A stretch of 64,000 bases of DNA. It comes from DAOUKH01 sp965261455 (GTDB taxonomy: Bacteria; Chloroflexota; Dehalococcoidia; SHYB01). The position numbers and the translations under genes are program-made. The stretch lies in NCBI GenBank assembly GCA_965261455.1, contig OZ253453.1:2604001-2668000 (forward strand), in the 5' to 3' direction. Each line of letters begins with the position of its first letter. Positions within the stretch are counted from its first letter, which is position 1. Shown piece after piece: positions 1 to 9,400 of the stretch. Below the pieces are notes generated by a model. That model ran no database searches. It saw only the letters and a program-made list of their open reading frames with translations, and was not told where the DNA came from.

Positions 1-147
1 GCCTCCCCCCACCCTCACCCCAACCCTCTCCCAGCGGGAGAGGGAGTAAGACCCCGCGCCGCCTCCCTTTCCCAAGGCCAGCGGGCGGCGTTCTTCCCCT
101 CGACGGAGTTTTGCAAGGATCTCCGGTGGGAGAGGAGGTTGAGGGGT
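1..147. repeat. Right part of a dispersed intergenic palindromic element
   Basis: No gene is visible here. Positions 1-51 match 49335-49385 with one difference, and share their first 40 or so bases with 60578-60628. The core is a palindrome CTCTCCC-AGC-GGGAGAG near 28-45. Positions about 113-141 hold the arm TGCAAGGATCTCCGGTGGGA, which recurs near 34871 and 60671. The element probably starts before the window. It abuts the amidohydrolase stop codon, so its stem-loops could also act as a terminator for that gene. Confidence 0.7.
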
Positions 148-1285
148 CTAGTCGCCGAGGTGGTAGAGGTTGCGGGCGTTGCCGACGAGGACCTTGTACC
201 GGTCTTCCTCGCTCCAGCCGGCGGTGGCGCGCTCGATGTACATCTGCGAGTTGGGGTAGGTGCAGGTGGGATGGGGGAAGTCGGACTCCCACATGATGTT
301 CTCGACGCCGATGATGTCGCGCTGGGCCGGGCCGTTCTCCTCGAACCAGAAGTTGACGTAGCACTGGCGGTGGAAGTACTCGCTCGGCTTCAGGGGCATG
401 CCGATGCGGGCTAGGGCTTGCTGCTGGTGCTGGTGGTCCGACACTTCGAGCAGATAGGGCACCCAGCCGATGCCGCTCTCCGACGAGACGAACTTGACGC
501 CGGGGAAGCGCTCCAGGATGTTGGAGAATGAGGATGGTGCTCATCACCTGGATGTTGGCCGAGATGGTCTTCACCGAGCCCTCGGCGCTGCCGAAGAGGC
601 GGTGCTGACCCTCCCAGCGCCCGGTGTCGGTAATGCCCATGCTGCCGCCGGAGCCGATGTGCAGGTTCACCGACAGCCCGGTCTCCTGAGCCGCGGCCCA
701 TAGAGGGTCCCAGTAGGGGTCGGCGATGTGGGGGTAGCCGAACTGTTGTGGGAAGGCGAAGGTGAGGCCGTTCATGCCCATCCGCTTGCCGCGGTAGGCC
801 TCCTCGACGGCGAGGTTGACGTCCCACATGGGCACCTGGGTGAGGGTGATGAAGCGCCCCGGATAGGGCGTGCTCCACTCCTCGACCTGGTAGTCGTTGT
901 AGGCGCGGATCGCCTCGATGCGGTACTCCTCTTCGAACTCGGGGTTGCTGAAGGTGTTGCCGGCCACGCCGCTGATGTTGGAGAAGAAGGTGTGGACGTC
1001 GACGCCGTCGGCCTCCATGGCCTTGATGCGCTCCGAGGGGACGTAGGTGCAGACGGGGACTTCGTCCCAGGTCTTGGGGTGGACGGTGCGGTCGGGCATC
1101 GCCCCGTTGACGGTGCCGATGCCGTTGGGCCGGCGGAGGTGTCCGTGGATATACCAGTTATCGGTGCCGTCGTCGTCGCGGCGGAGGTGCGGGATGTCGT
1201 CGCCCCACTTCTTCGACATGCGGGAGGTCCAGGCGTCGGGCGCCTCCTGCAGGTGGTCGTCGGTGGAGATGACGCGGTACTCCAT
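148..1285 (-). pseudogene. Amidohydrolase (amidohydrolase_2 type), single-base frameshift
   Basis: Reading from ATG at 1285, behind a GGAGG seven bases upstream, gives an amidohydrolase_2-like protein that opens MEYRVISTDDH with the N-terminal D-x-H metal motif. The frame breaks near 520-535, where the minus strand reads ACCATCCTCATTCTCCAACA. Removing one base there restores TILISNILERFPGVKF and then an uninterrupted C-terminus with the ESDFPHPT motif, ending at 148. The repaired product would be about 378 residues, normal for the family. These metal-dependent hydrolases or decarboxylases are expanded in SAR202-like genomes; the substrate is unknown. It may be a true recent pseudogene or an assembly or sequencing error. 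As written, only the N-terminal two thirds would be made in frame. The next gene upstream in the same direction is a luciferase-like monooxygenase. Confidence 0.8.
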
Positions 1286-1314
1286 GGCTTGCCTCCGTTC
1301 CTGCGCAAGGCCTC

Positions 1315-2247
1315 CTAGTAGGGGGCGCCGGGGCCGATGGCCTTCGCCTTGGGCATGACCTCTTTGGCGAAGCGCTCCATGTTCTCGCGCTGCTCAGGCC
1401 AGGTGGTGCCGTCGAAGCCGACGGAGCAGAAGGTGATCCCGTGGTCGGCGTACCGCTCGATGTCGAGGAGTATCTGCTCGGGCGTGCCGTGGAAGTGGGC
1501 GCGGCCGCTCTCGGGAACCTTGTTGTCGGTGATCTTGGCGAGGCCGCCGTAGACGACCTGGAAGTTCTCGGGGCGCTCGCGGGTATCCTTTTGCGCCCAG
1601 TAGTCTTCGAGGTAGCCGATAGCGTCGCGCATGCCGTTGAGGTCGAACATGAAGGGGTTCCAACCGTCGCCGAGGCGCGCTGCCCGGTAGAGGGAGAGCT
1701 TCGTCTGCCCGCCGATCCAGACCGGGGGATGCGGCTTGCGGATGGGCTTGGGCCAGAACCGCATCTCTTTGAACTTGACGAATTCGCCGTCGTAGGCCGC
1801 CTCGTCCTGCGTCCACAGGACCTTCATGGCGCGGATGTAGTCGTCGGTCATCTTGCCGCGGGTCTCCCAGGGCACGCCGAGCTGCTCGAACTCGGGCTTC
1901 AGGTAGCCCACGCCGGCGGACATGATGGCACGGCCCCCGGAGACGACGTCGAGGGTCGATACCAGCTTGGCGGTGTGGAAGGGGGAGCGGTAGGGGATCA
2001 CGTAGACGTTGATCACCGGCGCCATCTTGGTCTCGGTGGTGAGCCAGGCGAGGAAGGTGGCGGGGTCGAACCAGTAGGGGGTGGGGATGTCGTCGTGTTG
2101 CTTAGGCACGGCGAGGTGGTCGCCGACGTGGAAGGCCCAGTAGCCGAGCTCGCCGACGAGGCGGGCGTAGTCCATGATCCATTCCGGCCCGGTGTATTCC
2201 GGCCAACCGGTCACGATGCGATGCGGATACCCCACCTGAAATTCCAC
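1315..2247 (-). CDS. LLM-class (F420/FMN-dependent) oxidoreductase
   Basis: A 310-residue bacterial luciferase-like TIM-barrel protein. Family hallmarks are VINVYVIPYRSPF, TLDVVSGGRAIMSAGVG, PHPPVWIGG and the C-terminal GITFCSVGFDG. These enzymes use reduced flavin or F420 for oxidation or oxygenation of small organic substrates; the substrate cannot be read from sequence. The open frame runs further upstream, but the GTG at 2247 is preferred: AAGGAG lies about nine bases before it, the homologous N-terminus begins there, and a TGC-TACAAT element sits 36 bases upstream. The longer version would run through the divergent promoter and the start of the SDR gene. The frameshifted amidohydrolase follows 29 bases downstream, so the two are probably co-transcribed. 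Confidence 0.88.
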   Translation of the reverse strand: MEFQVGYPHRIVTGWPEYTGPEWIMDYARLVGELGYWAFHVGDHLAVPKQHDDIPTPYWFDPATFLAWLTTETKMAPVINVYVIPYRSPFHTAKLVSTLDVVSGGRAIMSAGVGYLKPEFEQLGVPWETRGKMTDDYIRAMKVLWTQDEAAYDGEFVKFKEMRFWPKPIRKPHPPVWIGGQTKLSLYRAARLGDGWNPFMFDLNGMRDAIGYLEDYWAQKDTRERPENFQVVYGGLAKITDNKVPESGRAHFHGTPEQILLDIERYADHGITFCSVGFDGTTWPEQRENMERFAKEVMPKAKAIGPGAPY

Positions 2248-2282
2248 GGGTGACTCCTTATCGGGGCGGCAAAATCCGAGCG

Positions 2283-2291
2283 ATTGTAGCA
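2283..2291 (-). promoter_or_regulatory. Extended -10 element (TGC-TACAAT) for the LLM oxidoreductase
   Basis: The minus strand reads TGCTACAAT, matching the extended -10 pattern TGnTAnnnT, 36 bases before the GTG start at 2247. No convincing -35 is present. It is divergent from the TATAAT at 2319-2324. Confidence 0.55.
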
Positions 2292-2318
2292 CGGCGCCCG
2301 CGCGCCGAACGCCGCCGA

Positions 2319-2324
2319 TATAAT
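2319..2324 (+). promoter_or_regulatory. -10 element TATAAT for the first SDR gene
   Basis: A perfect TATAAT in otherwise GC-rich DNA, 34 bases before the ATG at 2359. No clear -35 is visible. Confidence 0.55.
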
Positions 2325-2358
2325 GAGCGCGCTCCGAGACTCGCCAAGGAGGCGTCGC

Positions 2359-3153
2359 ATGGAATTCGAAGGCAAGGTGGTAGTCATCACCGGCGCGGGC
2401 AAGGGGATCGGCAAGATCGCGGCGGAGAAGTTTGCCGCGGAGGGCGCGTCGGTCGCCGTGGCGTCGAGGACCGCTGCCGAGATCGAGCGGACGGCGGAGG
2501 AGATCCGCGCCGGTGGCGGCAAGGCCATCGCCATCCCTACCGACATCTCGGAAGCCGAGTCGGTGCAGGCGATGATCGGCCGCGTGATCACGGAGTTCGG
2601 CCAGATCGACGTGCTGATCAACAACGCGGCGATGCCGGGACGTCCGGGGCGCAGCGAGCTGCACCTGTGGGAGATGGAGCTGGATGACTGGGACTTCGTC
2701 TACGGCATCAACGTGCGCGGCACGATGATGTGCAGTAAGTACGCCCTGCCGCACATGATCGAACGCGGCAAGGGCGGCAATATCATCGTCGTCTCCTCGA
2801 CGGCGGGTCGGCGCGGGATGCCCAAGCGCACGCACTACTGCTCGTCAAAGGCGGCCCTGTTCGGCTTCACGCAGGCCCTGGCGTGGGACTGCGGGCCGCA
2901 CAATATCCGCGTCAACTGCGTCGTGCCCGGGGCGACGATGACTGAGCTGATCGTCAACATGTTCAACCGCCACGCCAAGGAACAGGGGCTTCCCTACGAC
3001 GAGATCGTGCGGCAGAGCGCCGTCGGTTCTCCGCAGGGCAAGATCGCCGAGCCCGGTGAGGTGGCCGACCTGATGCTCTACCTGGCGTCGGAGCGGGCGA
3101 GCGCCATCAACGGCCAGACCATCGATCCCAACTACGGCACGTTCATGGCGTAG
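2359..3153 (+). CDS. SDR-family oxidoreductase
   Basis: A classical short-chain dehydrogenase/reductase of 264 residues. It has the nucleotide-binding TGAGKGIG at 11-18, NNA at 88-90, Ser136/137, and the catalytic pair Tyr150/Lys154 in YCSSK. The ATG at 2359 is chosen over an upstream in-frame start because AAGGAGG lies seven bases before it and the Rossmann fold begins at once. It should catalyse NAD(P)-dependent oxidation or reduction of an alcohol or carbonyl; the substrate is unknown. A second SDR follows 37 bases downstream on the same strand, suggesting an operon and possibly a tandem duplication with divergence. Confidence 0.9.
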   Translation: MEFEGKVVVITGAGKGIGKIAAEKFAAEGASVAVASRTAAEIERTAEEIRAGGGKAIAIPTDISEAESVQAMIGRVITEFGQIDVLINNAAMPGRPGRSELHLWEMELDDWDFVYGINVRGTMMCSKYALPHMIERGKGGNIIVVSSTAGRRGMPKRTHYCSSKAALFGFTQALAWDCGPHNIRVNCVVPGATMTELIVNMFNRHAKEQGLPYDEIVRQSAVGSPQGKIAEPGEVADLMLYLASERASAINGQTIDPNYGTFMA

Positions 3154-3190
3154 CGGCGCGGCGCGCTTAGCTGAGGCGAAGGAGAAGCGT

Positions 3191-3982
3191 ATGAGCAACG
3201 GAGAACTGGTGGGCAAGGTGGCGGTGGTGACCGGCGGAGGCCGAGGAATCGGGCGCGCGACGGCGCTCAAGCTGGCAGGGGCCGGCGCGTCGGTGACGCT
3301 GGCGGCGAGGACGCCGTCGGAGATCGAGGCCGTGGCCGATGAGGCGCGGGCGCTGGGTGTCGAAGCCCTAGCGGTCCCGACTGACGTCACGAACGAGGCG
3401 CAGGTGCAGGCGATGGCGCGCGCGGTCGTGGAGCGGTTCGGCCGGGTCGATATCCTGATCAATAACGCGGGCGGCGGGGGCGGCTACCGCGGCCCGATCC
3501 TCGGGCTATCGGTGGAGGAGTGGGACGGCGTCTTTGCCCTGAACTGCCGGAGCACGTTCCTCTGCGTGCGGGAGCTCGCGCCGCCCATGATCGAGAGCGG
3601 CGGGGGCGTGATCGTCAACGTCGCCTCGGAGACGGGGCGGCGGGCGACGCCGGGGCTGGCGCACTACGGGGCTTCGAAGTTCGCGCTGTGGGGCTTTACG
3701 CAGTCGCTGGCGACAGAGCTTGGGCCTCAGAACGTGCGGGTCAACGCGGTGCACCCCGGGGCCATTCTCACCACCGCCCTTGAAGGCTACTTTGAGCGGG
3801 TGGCGGTGCAGGAAGGCATCACTGTCAAGGCGGCCCGGCAGCGGATGTCGGCGAAGTCGCCGATGAACCGGCTGATCGAGGCGGAGGAGATCGCCAACGT
3901 GATCTACTTCCTCTCCACCGACGCCTCGAAGAGCCTCGTCGGCGTGTGCGTCGACGCCAACGCCGGCGCCCTCATGCGGTAA
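3191..3982 (+). CDS. SDR-family oxidoreductase (second in tandem)
   Basis: A 263-residue classical SDR with TGGGRGIG at 14-21, NNAG at 91-94, Ser146, and Tyr159/Lys163 (YGASK). AAGGAGAAG sits just upstream of the ATG. It resembles FabG-like 3-oxoacyl reductases and gluconate-type dehydrogenases; catalytic residues are complete but the substrate is not determinable. It lies 37 bases after another SDR and ends 66 bases before the stop of a convergent alpha/beta hydrolase. No strong terminator is evident between them. Confidence 0.9.
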   Translation: MSNGELVGKVAVVTGGGRGIGRATALKLAGAGASVTLAARTPSEIEAVADEARALGVEALAVPTDVTNEAQVQAMARAVVERFGRVDILINNAGGGGGYRGPILGLSVEEWDGVFALNCRSTFLCVRELAPPMIESGGGVIVNVASETGRRATPGLAHYGASKFALWGFTQSLATELGPQNVRVNAVHPGAILTTALEGYFERVAVQEGITVKAARQRMSAKSPMNRLIEAEEIANVIYFLSTDASKSLVGVCVDANAGALMR

Positions 3983-4048
3983 TCGTGCCACGGCCGGTGG
4001 GCAGGTTGCGGGGGTGGTCGGGGTTGGGCCCGGCGCTGAGCGGGGTTC

Positions 4049-4900
4049 CTAACCCGGCCAGGCGCCGGTTTGTTGGAGCCAGCCTTTGACGGCGGCGTAG
4101 AAGGCCGGGGGGTTGTCGCCGGCGACGGTGTGGCCGGCGTTTTCGACGGTGACGAGTGAGCTGCCCGGGATCGCGTCGCGGACGCGCTCGGCGGCGCGGG
4201 CGGACCAGTTGTCGCTCTTGGCTCCGCGCACCAGCAGGGTCGGCGTGCGGATGCGGTTGACGTAGGCCCATAGGTCTTTGGGGTCGCGCCGGCCGACTTG
4301 CTTGCCGAAGCGGCGGTGGTCCCACTTCCAGCCCCAATTGCCGTCGGCGTACTCGCGCAGGTGGTAGAAGAGGCGGTCGCGGAGCTGCTCTTCGGTCCGT
4401 AAGGGGTTGTACTTGAGCGAGCGCTCCACGAACGCCTCGAAGCTGGGGAGGCGCTGAACCTTGGTGAAGCGGCGGATGGCTTCGCTGCCCTTCTTCATCA
4501 TCTCCGGGCCGACGTCGACGATGACGAGGCGGCGGACCTCCTTGGGGTGTATCGCGGTATAGGCGTAGGAGTTCGTTCCGCCCATCGAGAGGCCGACGAG
4601 GACGAACTGCTTCAGGCCCACCTGCTTGACGAAGGAGGCGATATCGCGGAGGTGCGCCCGCAGGGTGTAGACGCAGCGGGGCGACCAGTCGGTGTCGCCG
4701 TGGCCGCGCTGGTCGAGGGCGATGACGTGGAAGTCGCTCCGCATGTTGCGGGAGAACTCGTCCCAACTGTGCGCCGATTGGGAGCCGCCGTGGAGGAGCA
4801 GCATCTGGGGCGCGCCGCGATTTCCCCAATCCAGGTAGTGCATCTTCAGGGAGCCGACCTGCACGTAGTGATCGGTGAAATCTTGCGGTTTCGAGGTCAT
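4049..4900 (-). CDS. Alpha/beta-fold hydrolase
   Basis: A 283-residue alpha/beta hydrolase. The oxyanion-hole HGG is at 37-39, the nucleophile elbow GLSMGG places Ser105, the acid is probably Asp230 in AKSDNW, and the base is His257 in NAGHTV. Cap-domain residues lie between about 135 and 215. The ATG at 4900 has GGAGG eight bases upstream; the frame stays open further upstream but runs into the DUF1015 gene. Related enzymes are esterases, epoxide hydrolases or C-C bond hydrolases, so the exact reaction is open. It is downstream of and co-directional with the DUF1015 gene (61-base gap). Confidence 0.88.
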   Translation of the reverse strand: MTSKPQDFTDHYVQVGSLKMHYLDWGNRGAPQMLLLHGGSQSAHSWDEFSRNMRSDFHVIALDQRGHGDTDWSPRCVYTLRAHLRDIASFVKQVGLKQFVLVGLSMGGTNSYAYTAIHPKEVRRLVIVDVGPEMMKKGSEAIRRFTKVQRLPSFEAFVERSLKYNPLRTEEQLRDRLFYHLREYADGNWGWKWDHRRFGKQVGRRDPKDLWAYVNRIRTPTLLVRGAKSDNWSARAAERVRDAIPGSSLVTVENAGHTVAGDNPPAFYAAVKGWLQQTGAWPG

Positions 4901-4961
4901 GGAACGCCTCCCCCCGCCTTGGGCCGCTCTTCGCGCTCGCCCAGGGCGCGGACACGATAGC

Positions 4962-6293
4962 CTAGCGGCTAGGGCTTGCCAACTCTCCCTGAAGGCGGCG
5001 GAAGACGAGCCCGGTGGCCAGCTTGGGATAGAAGCAGGTCGACTTGGGGGGAAGCAGCTCGCCAAGGTCGGAGACCTGCCGGAAGACGTCCATGGGGACG
5101 GCCTTGGGCAGAAAGGCGATCTGCGCCTCGCCGCGCGAGACGCGCTCGACGGCCTTGACGGCGCTCGTCTCGAAGGAGAATAGCCCCTCGTGCTCCGCCG
5201 CCGCCTCGTCCATGCCGAGCACGGGGGTGAGGAGCGTCTCGCGGAAGAGGGCGGGCGCAAGGCCGGCCCCCGCGCGCGACCGGCCGGTGCGGGCCGCGAC
5301 ATCGGCGACGAGCGCGTCGTCCCGGAGACGCAGGGTCACCACGGCGCCCGGTTCGAGGCCCCAAACGGAGAAGACCGCGTCATCCTGTTCGAGATCGGCC
5401 AGCGCGCCGCGGGCGATGGCGGTGGGGTCGGGGTCCGCGGGGCGGGATTCGGCAGCGTAGCACTCGGCGATGCGAGAGCGAAGGCGCTCGATCTGCTCGG
5501 GGCCGAGGCCGCGGAGCAGGCGGTGGTAGGGCAGGTTGAGCAGGCCGGGGTCGTCCATCGCGACGATCGCCGTCATGAGGAAGTTGTGGGCGGCGTCGGC
5601 GGTCTCGCCGTCGGGCGCGCGTCCGTTCAAGGATTCCGCATAGTGGAGTGCCGTCTCGTAGCGGTGATGGCCGTCGGCGACGTAGAGCGGGGAGTCGGCG
5701 AGGGCTTGGTGGACGGCGGCGGTGTGCTCGGGCGCGGTCAGCGCGGCAATCTCGAAGGACTCGCCGCCGCCAATGTCGGCGCGGTCAGTGGGGGCTTCAA
5801 GGGCGCGGTCGAGGAGGTCTGCGAGGCCGGCGGAGCCGCCGTGGAGCGTCATGATGGGGCTGAAGTTTGCGCTCGTGGCCCGCATCAGCTTCAGGCGGTC
5901 TTCCTTGGGGCCGCTGCGGGTTCCTTCGTGGGGGCGGACCGGGCCGTCGGCGCTCAGTGGGCTGAGGCGCACAGCGCCGAGGAGTTCCGTCCGCGTATAG
6001 GAGCGGCCCTCGTGGACGAACCTATAACGCACCGCGTAGTAGGCGGGGGCCTCGTCCTGGCGGAGCACGCCGTCGGCGAGCCATGCGTCGAGGGTTTGTG
6101 CCGCGTTGGTGTAGGGGTCGGGCAGGGCCGCGGGGTCGGGCGCTTCGAGGCGGACCGCGTTGACTCCGCCGGCATCGAGCAGGCGGCGGCGGTCGCCGGG
6201 CGAGATCATGTCGAACGGTCCGCAGAGCGCCGCGCCGAGGGGGGCGCGCGCCGGATCGAACCGGAGACCAGGGAAGGGCCACACATCCGCCAT
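4962..6293 (-). CDS. DUF1015 family protein
   Basis: A 443-residue member of the DUF1015 family (SerK-like in some archaea). The family signature ADGHHRYETA is at 206-215 and PHEGT at about 121-125. In Thermococcus a member acts as a free-serine kinase, and other members are linked to serine metabolism, but activity here is not established. The frame covers the full family length. ATG at 6293 starts it, and a TATAAT lies 48 bases upstream on the same strand. It is divergent from the ABC exporter operon. Confidence 0.85.
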   Translation of the reverse strand: MADVWPFPGLRFDPARAPLGAALCGPFDMISPGDRRRLLDAGGVNAVRLEAPDPAALPDPYTNAAQTLDAWLADGVLRQDEAPAYYAVRYRFVHEGRSYTRTELLGAVRLSPLSADGPVRPHEGTRSGPKEDRLKLMRATSANFSPIMTLHGGSAGLADLLDRALEAPTDRADIGGGESFEIAALTAPEHTAAVHQALADSPLYVADGHHRYETALHYAESLNGRAPDGETADAAHNFLMTAIVAMDDPGLLNLPYHRLLRGLGPEQIERLRSRIAECYAAESRPADPDPTAIARGALADLEQDDAVFSVWGLEPGAVVTLRLRDDALVADVAARTGRSRAGAGLAPALFRETLLTPVLGMDEAAAEHEGLFSFETSAVKAVERVSRGEAQIAFLPKAVPMDVFRQVSDLGELLPPKSTCFYPKLATGLVFRRLQGELASPSR

Positions 6294-6340
6294 GGAGCAC
6301 TCCTGACTTGGGTGGAGGTTCTCTAAAAAGCGCCGTGCCG

Positions 6341-6346
6341 ATTATA
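6341..6346 (-). promoter_or_regulatory. -10 element TATAAT for the DUF1015 gene
   Basis: Perfect TATAAT on the minus strand, 48 bases before the start at 6293, in the divergent region shared with the ABC exporter operon. Confidence 0.5.
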
Positions 6347-6418
6347 CGCGCGCCCGCCGCTCCATCGACGCCGTTGATGGGGAGGACCGCGCGGAACGCG
6401 CTCAGCGAAGGCAGCGCC

Positions 6419-6424
6419 TATACT
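6419..6424 (+). promoter_or_regulatory. -10 element TATACT for the ABC exporter operon
   Basis: TATACT lies 23 bases before the ATG at 6447, giving a very short predicted leader. Confidence 0.45.
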
Positions 6425-6446
6425 GTTGGCCTTTTCAGGAGCGCGA

Positions 6447-9400
6447 ATGGGCCGCATGCTCTCAGCCGTCACGGCGCCGTTGGTGCTGATCTGGAGGCGC
6501 GCCCGGTCCGACGCGCGCTTCTTGGCGGTGCTCTTTGCCGGCGTGCTGCTCGCCACGGCGGTGCTGGCGGGCTCGCCGCTCTATCTGAACGCGTTGAGCG
6601 AGTTGGGGCTGCGGCATGCGCTGCAGTACGAGCGCACCGGCGTCATCGACGTGGCCGTGCTCATGCCGTCGCGTCCTCCCGGCCGCACCGTCTTCACGGC
6701 GACGCAATCGGAGCTGCGTGAGCGGATCGGCGAAGTCGCGGGGCCATACATCGAGGCCGAGGGGTCGCAACTGGCGACTTCACCGCTGTGGGCCGCGCTT
6801 CCCGAGACCAGCCTCTTCAGCGGCGCGATACGCGGCCGTATCCAGTCGTTCGATGCCTATGAGCCGCGGGTGCGCCTGCTGGAAGGACGGTTGCCCCGCG
6901 CGGGAGCGGCGGCGGACGGCGGGGCGGTGGAAGTGGTCCTCGGGGCAAGCTCAGCGAACTCGATGCGGGTCGGCGTCGGCGGCCAGATCGGGGTCTCGAC
7001 GGGGCGGGACGGCACCGGCGTGAGTGTCAAGACGGTGGTCGTCGGTATCGTCGAGCCGCTCAACCGGCTTGACCGTTATTGGCAGTTCGTCGCCGACCCG
7101 TTCTCGCTCCAAACCGATTTCACGGCGGGCGAGGAGCTCCCGATGGTCCCGCTGGTGGCGTCGCACGAGGCGTTCTTCACCGACCTCACCGGCGGCGGGC
7201 GGAGGAGCCTGCTTGCCGACTACTGGTTCTACTTCTTCCTCGACGGCGGCGACATCGAAGCGACCGAGGCCGGCGCGCTCCTCGATGCGATGACGGCCTT
7301 CGAGGACGAGGTCCCGATCAGGTTCCTCGGCGCTACGGTGCTTTCGGGGCTGACGCGCACCTTGGAGCGTTACGAGGACAAGCTGTTCTTCAGCCGCATC
7401 CCGGTGTTGATCATGGCGATCACGGTGTCGGGGGTGGCGCTCTTCTACCTGGTCGTGATCGGCAACGCGGCGGTGGAGCGGCAGCTTTCCGAGATCGCAC
7501 TGTTCCGGTCGCGCGGGGCTAACGGCCTGCAGGCGGTTGGGATATATCTTTGGCAGGCGCTTGTACTGAGCGCGACGGCGGTGGCGGCGGGCCCGTTGCT
7601 CGCTTGGGCCTTGGTCCCGCAACTGGGGCGGGCACCGCCGTTCGAGAACGTGACCGGCGGTGCGCCCCTGCCCGCCGATATGACCGCGGCGGTGTGGGTC
7701 TTCGCGCTCATTGGCGGGGCGCTGGCCTTCGCGGCGCTCGCGGCTCCCGCGCTGAAGGGGGCGAGGTTCAACGTCCTCGACGCCCGCTCGGCCGCGGGCC
7801 GGCCCGGCCGGCTCCTCGGCTTCCACCGCTACTACCTCGACGTGTTCCTGCTCGCCGTGACCGGGCTTCTCTATTGGGAGCTCACCCAGCGCGGCTCGCT
7901 GGTGACGCAGCGCATCTTCGGTGAGGACTCCATCGATGAGTTGCTTCTCGCGGCCCCCGTGCTGCTCATGGCCTCGCTCGCCCTCCTCGTTCTGCGGGCG
8001 GCACCGTACCTGCTCGACGCCGTCTCGTTCGTAGTGTCACGCTTCTCGACAAGGGCGTGGCCCGCCATTGGGCTCTGGACAATGGCGCGGAGTCCCGCGG
8101 CCTTTCTGCGCCCCGTCCTGATCATCTCGCTGACGGCGGGGATGGGGATGTTCGCGGCGAGCTACCACGAGACGATCGAGCGGAGCTTCGCCGACCGCGG
8201 CCTGTACTTCGCGGGGAGCGATGCGCGCCTCGTCGGCTTGCCACGCGCGCTCACCGCGGACGCCGACATCGCCGGAGAGTTCGAGTCCCGCGCCGGCGTG
8301 GATGTCGCGGGCGCTGTCTACCGGGGCGGCCCCGGCGACCTCGCCTCGGCGCGCGATTACCAGCTTCTCGCTGTCGACACGCTCAAGTTTCACCGTGTGA
8401 GTTGGTACCGCGAGGATTTCTCCGATACCGATCTCTTCACGCTGCTGAGGAAAGTGGAGGCAGGGCGTTCGATCCTGCGAGGCCTTGATCTTCCCGAAGG
8501 GACGACGCGGCTGGGCGTCTGGATCCGTCCCGATCAGGAGTACCTGAGCAAGTCGTTGTGGGTGCGCGTCCGGGACGAGGCGGGCGTGGACCGGCGGTTC
8601 CGGCTCGGCAGGCTCGACTTCACTGATTGGCGTTACCTCGAAGCCGAGATCGGCACGCGCCGCGGGCCGATCGAAGGCCCGCTCACGCTGCACTCACTCT
8701 TCATCTTCGAGCTTGATTTTCCCGACGAGCCCGCGCCGATGGACGTGCTGGTGGACGGGTTCAGTAGCTCGGGGCGGTTCAACTTGTCGGACCTGACCGC
8801 CACGGCCAGCGGTGGGCGCGTTGTCGTCGACACCCTTGATTCCACGGCCCGCTGGGGCGTGATGAGGACGAGCCAGCTCGTCGGCGAAGAGATCGTGGCC
8901 GATACGGAGGTCACGCGTGGCGGCGCGCCGACGCTCGAGCTCTCGTGGCAAGCGGTCTCGGGCGTGGGGAGGCGGGGTATCTATCCCGCCGACTATCACG
9001 AACCGCTGCCCGTGATCGGGAGTGAGGGTTTCCTGGCGCAGACGGGCCGCCGCGCCGGCGATACCGTAGACGTGCGCGTCGCCGGCGTGCCGATGCCGGT
9101 GACCATCGTGGACTCGATCCAGTTCTTCCCCACGATGGACCCGTCGGGTCCGTTCGTGCTGGGCAGCCTCGATACGCTGCTGCATTACGCGAACCTGTTT
9201 CGCGGGGTGCAGGCCCGGCCCAACGAGGTGTGGTTGTCGTTGAGCGACGACGAGGCGGAGCGGGCTGCCTTCCTGAACGACGTCCGCGCCTCGCCGTTCC
9301 GCCAGTACGTCGTGATCGAGGGCGACGCGGAGCTGCTCAACTTGGTCTCCGATCCGCTGGTGGGCGTGGGGAGCCGGGGCGTGTCCTTCTCGATCCTGCT

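Noticed and set aside
1315..2835. 506-codon version of the LLM gene
   Set aside because: The extra 196 codons run through the promoter region and antisense through the SDR gene; GTG 2247 has a ribosome-binding site and a -10 element.
5190..6326. Plus-strand frame of 378 codons opposite the DUF1015 gene
   Set aside because: Antisense shadow; DUF1015 has clear family motifs on the other strand.
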